A stretch of DNA of 64,000 nucleotides from Sepiola atlantica (lineage: Eukaryota > Mollusca > Cephalopoda > Sepiida > Sepiolidae): positions 126,819,459 to 126,883,458 of the forward strand of contig OY744521.1 in the NCBI GenBank assembly GCA_963556195.1. The letters run 5' to 3'. The translations under genes and the position numbers were made by a program. Positions 12,390-22,399 of this stretch are shown here, in pieces (the stretch's first letter is position 1; each line of letters starts with the position of its first letter). The notes beneath the pieces were generated by a model. The model searched no databases and was not told the origin of the DNA. It saw only the letters and a program-made list of their open reading frames with translations.

Positions 12390-13600
12390 TGCCGTCACGT
12401 CACGAACGGAGGAGGGAGCGTGTGGGGTCTCCGTTATAATTGAAGGAGATAAAAGCGGTCATTGAAAGAAATATCCTTCTACACCGGAGATATCCTTGTA
12501 CACTGTGGCAATTTGTATTTTTGTTACACTCCGAGGTAAACATTTTCTTGGCTACATAGATTTTCCACAATTCAAAAGCGACATTTATCTCTTTACATTA
12601 AAACTATCCGTTGTGACGTATTTGCGTTTGATCGGCAGTTTACACATTTTATTTCATTCTTTTACATTTATCCTGGATAACGCCAGGTGATGGGTGCCCG
12701 CTAGTTAAAGAATATAATGTTAATTGAGTATATATTTAGTGATGTATGTATGGCGCCAGTGTGAAAATTTGATAAAGACGAAATAAATTTTCCTTAAAGC
12801 AAAGTTAGTCAAAACTATATACTAATATATTTACCACAAGAACAATGATGAAACTAAAATGAGAAAGCTTTGGTGTATAATTTTGTTTTTGCGCAGGGTT
12901 TCTGTGAGACAGTCATTTATTTTAATAACAAAACGCTGCTCTATATTAATGGTATTGAACCAAACTCCGCTAATTTTAATGAATTACATTTTTGTTTGTA
13001 TGAGAATGGTGAAAAACCAGGAATACTTCTATTCTATTCTATTCTCGCTGAATATTCCCTTTAAATGCTTAGTAAAAATTAAAGACGAAATTTTCTCTCG
13101 TACGACTGTCCGAAGAGGTCAGGTTTCCGTCGCCAATTAAAATACTTTGAAGATTGTGTTCATTAAGGTTAGAGACGGTCACTTGTCGGCCCGCCGTCGT
13201 CAACCTGAATCAACAGACATTTTGAACCGAACGTTTTTTGTTTCATTAATTTGTGCTAATGATTGTCGCCTTTTAGAATTTGAATAACATTTCGCCTGGA
13301 AGTCGAGACAAATGTCGCATCTCTTGAGAGAGCATATAAAGCAAAGGTCAAAAAGAGAACGGGGCGGGGAAGCGGTAAAGTCCCACCTATAAACGCACGT
13401 ATCCACCAATGAAGGCTGGCGCTTGCGAGACGCATGCATTATATTCCGGTCCATCTCAAAGACCTCCATTCCTTGTCCATCATTTTCTCTAATTATTCAG
13501 AGTGGCAATTTGTACTCAAACCAGAAATTACAACTGAGCAAAAGTTTACATTCAAATAGACAGTAATTATAACAAAACGCAGCCATTCTCAAGTTTAAGC
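12390..13600. other. Non-coding DNA with a possible promoter-like GC-richer patch
   Basis: Around 13330-13450 there are a GC-box-like GGGGCGGGG, a CTATAAACG and a CCACCAATG motif close together, and a GC-richer composition than neighbours. This is suggestive of a promoter or CpG-rich element, but no gene start follows on either strand that I can support. Confidence 0.2.
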
Positions 13601-13615
13601 CATTCAATCTGAGCA

Positions 13616-13846
13616 TTTAGCGATGAAAATAATGTTTAAAACTTAAGCGTGACAGACCAATGAAAATGATGTTTCAAACTTAAGTGTGACAGACCAATGA
13701 AAATGATATTTCAAACTGAAGAGTGACAGACCAACGAAATTAATATTTCAAACTTGAGCTTGACAGACCAACGAAAATGCTATTCCAAACTTAAGTGTGA
13801 CAGACCAACGAAAATGATATTTCAATCTTAAGTGTAACTAACTAAC
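13616..13846. repeat. 37-bp tandem repeat, about 6 copies
   Basis: Units of the form GAAAATGATRTTTCAAACT then TAAGTGTGACAGACCAAC, with starts near 13624, 13661, 13698 and 13735. They degrade toward the right end. A single related unit exists at 3780-3861. Confidence 0.85.
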
Positions 13847-13984
13847 GAAAGAAAGTGAAGATTTTAAATTTATTAAATAAATTTTGACTTTTTCTGAAGA
13901 CGTTCGTCGATCCAGAGGAACACGATAAATCTCTCGTTTGATGCTTTCTAGCTTTGTTTATTTGTTTTTCCTTCTTGTCATGTT

Positions 13985-14881
<897 letters not shown>

Positions 14882-15410
14882 TCTCTTATATAAAGGGCAG
14901 TTGTCTGTATGTATGTATGTCTGTATGTGAAGCTTCTCCTCAAAAACTAAGCGGCGACATGTCAAAAAGTGTATATCTTCAGCACCGTACATATCCTGGG
15001 ATCATAATATCTCAAAATCGCAAATAACGATTCACTCACTGACAGTCAACCGGACCACTTTCCGACAAAAGGTAGCAGTTTTTTCGTATTTTACACGACT
15101 TTTTCAACGTTATTATGTACTAAATTCGAAATAATCTAATGTATTTATGTACTAATCCGATAAAAATGCAGAGTCATTGTAAACATCCCATAATCCCTTG
15201 CCGGATGTACCCGGTCTTGCCCTAAATTGTGTCCGGTTCTATCAGATCATCCAATAACTTCTGTCCGGATGCATCAATAACAACATAGGAATCCTACGTT
15301 AAGAGTGTGTAGTGAAACAAGGGTTGCTCAATCACATCCGCACCTGTCCCATAATCCCTTGCCGGATGTACCCGGTCTTGCCCTAAATTGTGTCCGGTTA
15401 TATCAGGTCA
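14882..15410 (+). repeat. Conserved Helitron 5' region of element A
   Basis: Nearly identical to the starts of B (21912) and C (36790). It contains a short (GTAT)n run near 14907-14920 and two copies, 161 bp apart (15187 and 15348), of a segment starting CCCATAATCCCTTGCCGG. Confidence 0.9.
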
Positions 15411-15539
15411 TCATGACGTCAGAGAGTGGCAGTTTTCCTTTCTGTCATTTTTCCCTCTCACACTTTCTTTCTTAATTATTAATAGACGCTAATATTCCTC
15501 CCCCCTCCCTCCCTGTGGCCGTTCTGTTATCATGATAGG

Positions 15540-15955
15540 AATTACCTCCTCCTTTCAGGCCAAATTGGGGGGGGGGGTTACGGTATTCGCTGGTGTGAGC
15601 ATTACCTCCTCCTTTTTTGAGAAGTGTAGAGGTAGGGTAGTATCGGTTCCGTTGTCATGATGCACTGATCCCATGCATTACCTCCTCCTTTTTTGAGAAA
15701 TGTTGAGGTAGGGTCGTATCGGTTCCGTTGTCATGATGCCCTCATCCCATGCATTATCTCTTCCTTTTTTGAGAAATGTTGAGGTAGGGTCGTATCGGTT
15801 CCGTTGTCATGATGCCCTCATCCCATGCATTATCTCTTCCTTTTTTGAGAAATGTTGAGGTAGGGTCGTATCGGTTCCGTTGTCATGATGCTCTCATCCC
15901 ATGCATTATCTCCTCCTTTTTTTAGAAGTGTTGAGGTAGGGTCGTATCGGTTCGA
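15540..15955. repeat. 76-bp tandem repeat in element A
   Basis: Units contain TTGAGGTAGGGTCGTATCGG, TTCCGTTGTCATGATGC and CATGCATTAYCTCYTCC. Equivalent arrays lie at the same place in B and C. Confidence 0.9.
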
Positions 15956-16364
15956 AGTATGTGTGGGTACCCTGCGACCGTACGAAGTATGTATAGGTAC
16001 CCTGCGACCGCACGAAGTATTTGTGGGTACCCTGCTGCCTGACGAAGTATGTGTGGGTACCTTGCGACCGCACGAAGTATGTGTGGGTACCCTGCGACCG
16101 GACGAAATATGTGTGGGTACCCTGCGACCGCACGAAGTATGTGTGGGTACCCTGCGACCGCACGAAGTATGTTTGGGTACGCTGCGACCGGACGAAGTAT
16201 GTGTGGGTACCCTGCGACCGCACGAAGTATGTGTGGGTACCCTGCGACCGCACGAAGTATGTGTGGGTACCCTGCGACCGCACGAAGTATGTGTGGGTAA
16301 CCTGCGACCTAACAAAGTATGTGTTGGTACCCTGCGACCGGACGAAGTATGTGGTATCAGCATA
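15951..16364. repeat. 30-bp tandem repeat, about 13 copies
   Basis: The unit is GTGTGGGTACCCTGCGACCG followed by CACGAAGTAT. Because 30 is a multiple of three, several frames stay open on both strands (177, 165, 224 and 189 codons); these are artefacts. This array is present in A but not at the equivalent place in B or C. Confidence 0.95.
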
Positions 16365-16730
16365 CACCGGTGGGACGCCTAAGGGAAAATTTGGGGGAGG
16401 GGGAGTGTCGGCATTCGCCGGTGTGAGCGCCTCAGGCCAAATCTGGGGAGGGGGGAATGTCGGCATTCGGCGGCTCAGGCAAATTTGGGGAGGGGAGGAG
16501 GGAAATGTCGGCATTCGGCGGTATGAGCGATCGCTTGTGGGGCGCCTCAGGCGAAATTTGGGGATGGGGCGTATTGGCATACGCCGGTGAGGCAGTCGAA
16601 ATTTGGGGGAGGGGGAGTGTCGGTATTCGCCGGTGTCAGCGCCTCAGGCGAAATTTGGGGGGAGTCGTCGGTGAGACAGATCCCGACCTTGGGGGTATAT
16701 CAACCGGTACTTTAGGGGAGAGGAAGTGAG
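16365..16730. repeat. GC-rich degenerate minisatellite
   Basis: Repeats of GTCGGCATTCGCCGGT, GAGCGCCTCAGG and GAAATTTGGGG with variable spacing. A shorter version is found in C at about 37990-38112. The GTCGGCATTC..GGCGCCTCAG phrase recurs inside U2-like unit 1 (17300-17330). Confidence 0.8.
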
Positions 16731-16759
16731 CTAAAGGAAAAGGGATTAAAAAATAAAAT

Positions 16760-16892
16760 GATAATCTGATTTTTGATTCGACAGTGTAAGATCGACACCT
16801 ATCGGATAGGACTAGATATACACTTGATCTCAAGGCAATAATGCCGAGAACAGATACTACACTTTGATCTTGGCCAAAAGGCCGAGAAAGAT
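16760..16892 (-). ncRNA. U2-snRNA-like unit 3 (intact 5' head, divergent body)
   Basis: On the minus strand from 16892 the sequence reads ATCTTTCTCGGCCTTTTGG, then CCAAGATCAAAGTGTAGTAT and CTGTTC. Apart from the first bases this is the canonical 5' end of U2 snRNA, including stem I and the GTAGTA segment that pairs with the intron branch site. Downstream is a second, degraded U2-like stretch (AGATCAAGTGTATATC) and a CCTATCCGATAGG hairpin that resembles U2 stem IIb. No clear Sm site follows. It is best seen as a truncated or rearranged U2-derived copy. Confidence 0.6.
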
Positions 16893-16960
16893 CCGAAATT
16901 CAGCTATTTATCTACGTCCCACAAAGTAGAATGTGACAAAAGGTCGGAAGGTGGGAATTT
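16893..16960 (-). promoter_or_regulatory. Promoter-like block upstream of U2-like unit 3
   Basis: The minus-strand block TTCCGACC, GTCACATTCTACTTTGTGGG, GATAAATAG is repeated almost exactly upstream of unit 1 (17541-17600) and in diverged form upstream of unit 2 (17181-17235: GTCACATCTTACTTGTGGGA, GGATAAAA). The first part is placed about where a proximal sequence element would be, and the AT-rich part like a TATA box though rather close to the start. Role inferred from position and conservation. Confidence 0.35.
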
Positions 16961-17147
16961 TCACTCTAGAGAGAAAGAGTGAGCTGAATCTCAAAAAATT
17001 GCCTGGGCAGGGCGCCTCAGACAGTAAGTAATAAACTTACTCCTCCCCAAAGAGGGGAGGCAAGACATAGGAGGGGGTTAACCTCCCATAACTGCACAGG
17101 ACAGTTGGAACAGATACTACACTTTGATCTTAGCCAAAAGACCAAGG
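16961..17147 (-). ncRNA. U2-snRNA-like unit 2 (U2 head, hairpins, Sm-like site, 3' hairpin)
   Basis: The minus strand from about 17147 has TTGGTCTTTTGGCTAAGATC, AAAGTGTAGTAT and CTGTTC, the U2 5' domain with its branch-site-pairing segment. The body is not U2. It has, in order, a GGAGG/CCTCC hairpin (17067-17092), CCTCCCC-TCTTT-GGGGAGG (17042-17060), AGTAAGT-TTATT-ACTTACT (17023-17041), then GGCAATTTTTTGAG (Sm-like) at about 16990-17003, and a terminal CACTCT/AGAGTG hairpin (16961-16980). Length is about 187, the same as normal U2. This order of head, stems, Sm site and terminal stem is that of an Sm-class snRNA. An snRNA-headed SINE or a pseudogene is the main alternative. The unit sits inside Helitron A. 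Confidence 0.5.
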
Positions 17148-17244
17148 TATTTACTCCTCCCCAGGAGTTAGGCACAAGGCCAGTTTTATCCTACTCCCAC
17201 AAGTAAGATGTGACCACAGATTGGGTCGAGAAAGTGGGGTTAAA

Positions 17245-17530
17245 AGCCAGCGCTCGAGAGGTGAGCACTCTGGCCATTTAAAAATTGCCTGGGCAGCCCC
17301 GTCGGCATTCCCCGGTAGGGGCGCCTCAGACAGTAAGCAATAAACTTACTCCTCCCCAAAGAGGGGAGGCGAAGCCTGGGAGGGTGGACCTCCTAGAACT
17401 GCACAGGACAGATCAGACCCATGGACCAGCGGAAATCAAGCCCCGAAGGCCAAGACAATACCGATCCATGAAGTGCAGTATCCATCGGAACAGATACTAC
17501 ACTTTGATCTTAGCCAAAATGCCGAGGAAG
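17245..17530 (-). ncRNA. U2-snRNA-like unit 1 (longer body)
   Basis: The minus-strand head is CTCGGCATTTTGGCTAAGAT, CAAAGTGTAGTATCTGTTC (17487-17527). After an extra stretch of about 85 bases not present in unit 2, the same hairpins follow: CCTCCCC/GGGGAGG (17351-17369) and AGTAAGT/GCTTACT (17332-17350), where the change still allows a G-T pair. Then comes GGCAATTTTTAAA (about 17278-17290) and a terminal hairpin GTGCTC/GAGCGC with flanking GCCA/TGGC (17246-17274). The terminal stem has quite a different sequence from unit 2 but the same position and shape, which favours selection on structure. Confidence 0.5.
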
Positions 17531-17540
17531 GATCCGAAAT

Positions 17541-17600
17541 TCACCTATTTATCTACGTCCCACAAAGTAGAATGTGACACAAGGTCGGAAGGTGGGAATT
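17541..17600 (-). promoter_or_regulatory. Promoter-like block upstream of U2-like unit 1
   Basis: Same block as 16893-16960: GTCACATTCTACTTTGTGGG followed by GATAAATAG on the minus strand. A cut-off Sm-like site and stem (17600-17625) lie further upstream, so the tandem cluster once had at least one more unit. Confidence 0.35.
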
Positions 17601-17659
17601 TCACTCTAGAGAAAATTCAAAAATTTAATGTGATTTAAGGGACTATTTATAACCAATCT

Positions 17660-17700
17660 ACACCTGAACAGCGGTCTATCCACTAGACACTGTTCAAATT
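17660..17700 (-). repeat. tRNA-like A-box fragment
   Basis: On the minus strand GTGTCTAGTGGATAGACCG resembles a tRNA A-box region. No good B box follows. Probably a SINE head remnant. Confidence 0.25.
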
Positions 17701-17814
17701 ACATTAATAAATTAACGAGTAATAATAACTATGATTTTCTTTGAACAAACATTGTATAATACTATTTAACAAGTTCTTAAATGAGTTTTGATGAGCAACA
17801 ATGAATTTTAGACT

Positions 17815-17866
17815 CCCTAGGCCGTTTTTCTCTAATTCTGTTTAGTGTAGTATCTGTTTTGATTAT
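17815..17866 (+). pseudogene. Degraded U2 5'-end fragment in opposite orientation
   Basis: On the plus strand CTAGGCCGTTTTTCTC is followed by TAGTGTAGTATCTGTTTTGA, which keeps the U2 branch-site-pairing stretch and loses the rest. It is oriented opposite to the three units at 16848-17530. Confidence 0.4.
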
Positions 17867-17888
17867 GCACTCCATAATCGTCTTGGCT

Positions 17889-18293
17889 TCATTCCGCCGG
17901 TCTATGGAAAAACGATTCACTCGCTGACAGTCAACCGGACCACTTTCCGACAAAAGGTAGCAGTTTTTTCGTATTTTACACCACTTTTTCAACGTTAATA
18001 TGTAGTAAATTCGAAATAATCTAATGTATTTATGTACTAATCCGATAAAAATGCAGAGTCACTGTAAACATCCCATAATCCCTTGCCGGATGTACCCGGT
18101 CTTGCCCGACATTCAGCCCGGTTGTATCAGATCATCCAATAACTTCTGTCCGGATAAATAAATAACAACATAGGAATCCTACGTTATAAGTGTGTAGTGA
18201 AACAAGGGTTGCTCAATCACATCCGCACCTGTCCAATAATCCCTTGCTGGATGTACCCGGTCTTGCCCTAAATTGTGTCCGGTTATATCAGGT
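17889..18293 (+). repeat. Internal partial Helitron 5' region within element A
   Basis: Closely matches about 15026-15410 including both CCCATAATCCCTTGCCGG-type repeats, then joins directly to satellite DNA. It shows that A is composite. Confidence 0.85.
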
Positions 18294-19402
18294 CATAGTA
18301 CTCGGCGTTGTCCGGGAAAAAAGTGCTCAATGTCCTAGATAGACCTACTGTAGTGATAGGTTTGCATAATATCTTAACAGCATCTACGCTGAAAAGGATG
18401 GGGGGATCGATAAGAGTTATTTCAGTAGTGCTCAGGAGGCTTCTTTGATTTTCAAATACTCGGCGTTGTCCGGGAGAAAAGTGCTCAATATCATAGATAG
18501 AGCTACTGTAGTGATAGGTTTGGAAAATATTTTAAAGCCATCTTCGTTCCCCTTTGGACTATTTCGCAGATCAGAAGGAGAGAGGATACCTAAGTGATTT
18601 CAGTAGTCCTCAGGACGCCTCCTTGATTATCAAAGTACTCGCCGTTGTCCGGGAGAAAAGTGCTGAATGTCCTAGATAGAGCTACTGTAGTGATAGGTTA
18701 GGATAATATTTTAACAGCATCTACGCTGAAAAGGATGGGGGAATCGATAAGAGTTATTTAAGGAGTGCTCATGAGGCCTCCTTGATTTAAAAATTACTCG
18801 GTGTTGTCCGGGAGAAAAGTGCTCAATATCCTAGATAGAGCTACTGTAGTGATAGGTTTGGAAAATATTTTAACGCCATCTTCGTTCCCCTTTGGACTAT
18901 TTTGCAGATCAAAAGGAGGGATACCTAAGTGATTTCAGTAGTGCTCAGGAGGCCTCCTTGATTTTCAAAGTATTTGGCGTTGTCCGGGCGAAAAGTGTTC
19001 AATGTCCTTGATCGAGCTACTGTAGTGATAGGTTTGGATAATATTTTAACAGCATCTACGCTGAAAAGGATGGGGGAATCGATAAGAGTGATTTCAGTAG
19101 TGCTCAGGAGGCCTCCTTGATTTTCAAAGTACTCGGCGTTGTCCGGCAGAAAAGTGCTCAATATCCTAGATAGAGCTACTGTAGTGATAGGTTTGGAAAA
19201 TATTTTAATGCCATCTTCGTTTCACCTTTGGACTATTTGGCAGATCAGAAGGAGAGAGGATACCTAAGTTATTTCAGTAGTGCTCATGAGGCCTCTTTGA
19301 TTTTCAAAGTACTCGGCGTTGTCCGGGAGAAAATTGTTCAATGTCCTAGATAGAGCTACTGTAGTGATAGGTTTGGATAATATTTTAAGAGCATCTACGC
19401 TG
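18294..19402. repeat. 179/158-bp satellite, short array in element A
   Basis: About six to seven monomers, alternating the 179-bp type (GCCATCTTCGTTCCCCTTTG) and the 158-bp type (AGCATCTACGCTGAAAAGG). It is the smallest of the three arrays of this satellite. Confidence 0.95.
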
Positions 19403-21620
19403 AAAACCTATTTAGCATTCGCACCGCGACAGCAATAGGTACATATTTAGCATTCAGCGGTGGCGATAGGAAGTATATAGCATGTGCACATGGGCGGCAA
19501 TAAATACGTATATAGCATGCGCATCGGGAGTATAAAAAAAAATTGGGGGGGGGGAGGCAAAACATTTATTTTGTCTTTTATCTTTTTCATTGAAAATATT
19601 TATGTGTATGGAGGAGAATGAAAAAAAAAAATTTCGGGGGGGGGGGAGGGGCTAAGAAAAAATTTTTTTTTCTTTTTTAAAATAAAAATATTTCTATGTA
19701 TGGGGGGAACATAAAATTGTTGGGGTGTAAGGGGGGTCAAAAAATTTTCTTTTTTTTTTCCTTTAAATTAAAAATATTTCTAAGTATGTGGGAGGATAGA
19801 AAAAAAATTTTCTTGTGGGGAGGCAAAAAAATGTATTTTTTTCTGTTTGTAACTAAAAATATTTATATTTATGATAGTGACAATACATAAATGAACACTA
19901 TTTTGTTTTTCTAACACGACAGGGCCGAATAAATATAAGTTCTTACGTATGCGAACTGGGCTGGAGATTGGTACATATATAGTATGTGTACCCTTGCAGA
20001 GATAGGTAAGTATGTAGTATGCGCACCAGAGCCGCGATAGGTACGAATATAGTATGCACACCGGGCCGGCGATAGGTTTATATATAGTATGTGTACCGGG
20101 GTGGCAATAGGTACTATATAGTAGTGCATAGGGGTGACTATAGCTACGTATTTAGCATTCGCACCGGGGTTGCGATAGGTATGTATTCAGCAATCGCACC
20201 GGGGTGGCGATATGTACATATTTAGTATTCGCACTGGGGCAGTGATAGGTACATATGGTGTATGAACACCTGGGCGGCAATATGTACGTATTTAGCATTC
20301 ATCCCTGGGCGGAGATAGGTACTTATTTAGCATTCAGCGGTGGCGATAGGTACGTATATAGCATGTGCACATAGGCGGCAATAAGTATGTGATAGGTATG
20401 TATTATGCATGCGCACTGGGGCAGCGATCGGTTCATATATAGCACGCGCACCGGGGCAGCGATAGGTACGTATATAGCACGCGCACCGGGGCGGCGAAAG
20501 GTACGTATTTAGCATTCACACCGGGGCGGCGATAGGTATATATTTAGCATTCACACCGGGGCGGCGATAGGTATGTATTTAGCATTCACACCGGGGCGGC
20601 GATAGGTATGTATTTAGCATTCGCACCGGGGCGGCGATAGGTATGTATTTAGCATTCGCACCGGGGCGACGATAGGTATGTATTTAGCATTTGCACCGGG
20701 GCGGCGATAGGTATGTATTTAGCATTCGCACCGGGGCGGCGATAGGTATGTATTTAGCATTCGCACCGGGGTGGCGATATGTACGTATTTAGCTTCCGCA
20801 CCGGGGCGGCGATAGGTACGTATTTAGAATTCACACAGGAGCGGCGATAGGTACGTATTTAGAAATCACACTGGGGCGGCGATATGTATGTATTTAGCAT
20901 TCGTACCGGGGTGGCGATATGTACGTATTTAGCTTCCACACCGGGGCGGCGATAGGTACGTATTCAGAATTCAGGGGTGGCGATAGCTACGTATATAGCA
21001 TGTACACATGGGCAGCAATAAGTACGTACATAGCATGCGCACCGGGGCGGCGATCAGTACATATATAGCACGTGCACCGGGGCGGCAATAGGTACGTATA
21101 TAGCACGTGCACCAGAACGGCGAAAGGTATGTATTTCGCATTCGCACCAGGGTGGTGATAGGTATGTATTTCGCATTCGCACCAGGGTGGTGATAGGTAC
21201 GTATTTAGCATTCGCACCGGGGCGGCTATAGGTACGTATTTAGCATTCGCACCGGGGCGGCTATAGGTACGTATTTAGCATTCACACCAGGGCGGCTATA
21301 GGTACGTATTTAGCATTCGCACCAAAGTGGTGATAGGTACGTATTTAGAAATTCGCACCAATGCGGCAATATGTACATATTAAATATTCCCACTAGGGGA
21401 TCGATAGGTACTTATGTAGCATGCACACCGGGGCGGCGATAGGTACTATTTAGCATTCGCACCGGGGCGGCGATAGGTACTTAAATAGTATCTGAACTGG
21501 AGCGGCGATAGGTACGTATATAGTATGTGCACTGGGGCGGCGATAGGTACGTATATAGTATGCGCACCGGGGTGATGATAGATACGTATATAGCATGAAC
21601 ACCGGGGTGGAGATAAGTAC
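19403..21620. repeat. 35-bp GC-rich tandem repeat with an embedded A/G/T-rich low-complexity block
   Basis: The unit is CCGGGGCGGCGATAGGTATG followed by TATTTAGCATTCGCA, measured as 35 bp at 20591-20626. Units vary widely on the left and right and are most regular near 20500-20780. Positions about 19520-19890 hold runs of G and A with an AAATATTTCTATGTATGGGG phrase repeated four times. Related arrays lie in C (50246-50515) and D (55611-56575). Confidence 0.9.
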
Positions 21621-21911
21621 CTATATAGAAGGCGCAGATAGAGGTGTTACTTTTTATAGAAATATATCATACTATTGCCCTGGGCAACGTAGGAGAAATG
21701 GTGGGGAAAGAACAGCTTTCGCAAAAGGCAAAATTAGAAAGTAGCGGTGAAATGCGGCGACCAGGGCAGAGAAAGGTAGAAAGATAAAGAGACGGCTATA
21801 GAGAAGGGGGGGGGGGAGAAATAGAAGTTTGTATATAAAGATGTTACACACACGATTTTTCTTCAATTATATGTTTTAATGACCCCGAGCAACGCCGGGT
21901 AGCCCCGCTAG
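21615..21911 (+). repeat. Conserved Helitron 3' region of element A
   Basis: About 300 bp shared with the ends of B, C and D: GGTACTTTTTATAGAAAT, CAGCTTTCGCAAAA, GATGTTACACAC, then the GC hairpin and CTAG. Confidence 0.9.
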
Positions 21912-22285
21912 TCTCTTATATAAAGGGCAGTTGTCTGTATGTATGTATGTCTGTATGTGAAGCTTCTCCTCAAAAACTAAGCGGCGACATGTCAAAAAGT
22001 GTATATCTTCAGCACCGTACATATCCTGGGATCATAATATCTCAAAATCGCAAATAACGATTCACTCACTGACAGTCAACCGGACCACTTTCCGACAAAA
22101 GGTAGCAGTTTTTTCGTATTTTACACGACTTTTTCAACGTTATTATGTACTAAATTCGAAATAATCTAATGTATTTATGTACTAATCCGATAAAAATGCA
22201 GAGTCATTGTAAACATCCCATAATCCCTTGCCGGATGTACCCGGTCTTGCCCTAAATTGTGTCCGGTTATATCAGGTCATCATGA
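21912..22285 (+). repeat. Conserved Helitron 5' region of element B, 161-bp shorter
   Basis: Same as A and C except that only one of the two 161-bp-spaced direct repeats remains, the result expected from recombination between them. Confidence 0.9.
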
Positions 22286-22399
22286 CGTCAGAGAGTGGCA
22301 GTTTTCCTTTCTGTCATTTTTCCCTCTCACACTTTCTTTCTTAATTATTAATAGACGCTAATATTCCTCCCCCCTCCCTCCCTGTGGCCGTTCTGTTAT

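Larger units (their letters stand above)
14882..21911 (+). mobile_element. Helitron-like element A (7,030 bp), first of a tandem array
   Basis: The 5' end is TCTCTTATATAAAGG after a host A. The 3' end is a CCCG/CGGG hairpin (21884-21899), eight spacer bases and CTAG (21908-21911). These are the hallmarks of Helitron ends: 5' TC, 3' hairpin about 10 bases before CTRR, and no target-site duplication. No Rep/helicase frame exists inside, so the element is non-autonomous. Internally it holds 76-bp, 30-bp and GC-rich minisatellites, a U2-snRNA-like cluster, a second partial 5' region (about 17889-18293), six to seven satellite monomers and a 35-bp array. The inner 5' copy indicates a composite of two elements. 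Confidence 0.85.

Noticed and set aside
15951..16364. CRISPR-like regular 30-bp repeats
   Set aside because: Units are contiguous with no unique spacers, and the genome is eukaryotic.
15830..16590. 177-, 165-, 224- and 189-codon frames
   Set aside because: All arise from the 30-bp repeat and are simultaneously open on both strands.
16848..16892. Fully canonical U2 snRNA gene
   Set aside because: Only the 5' domain matches; the expected stem III/IV and the ATTTTTGG Sm context of normal U2 are absent.
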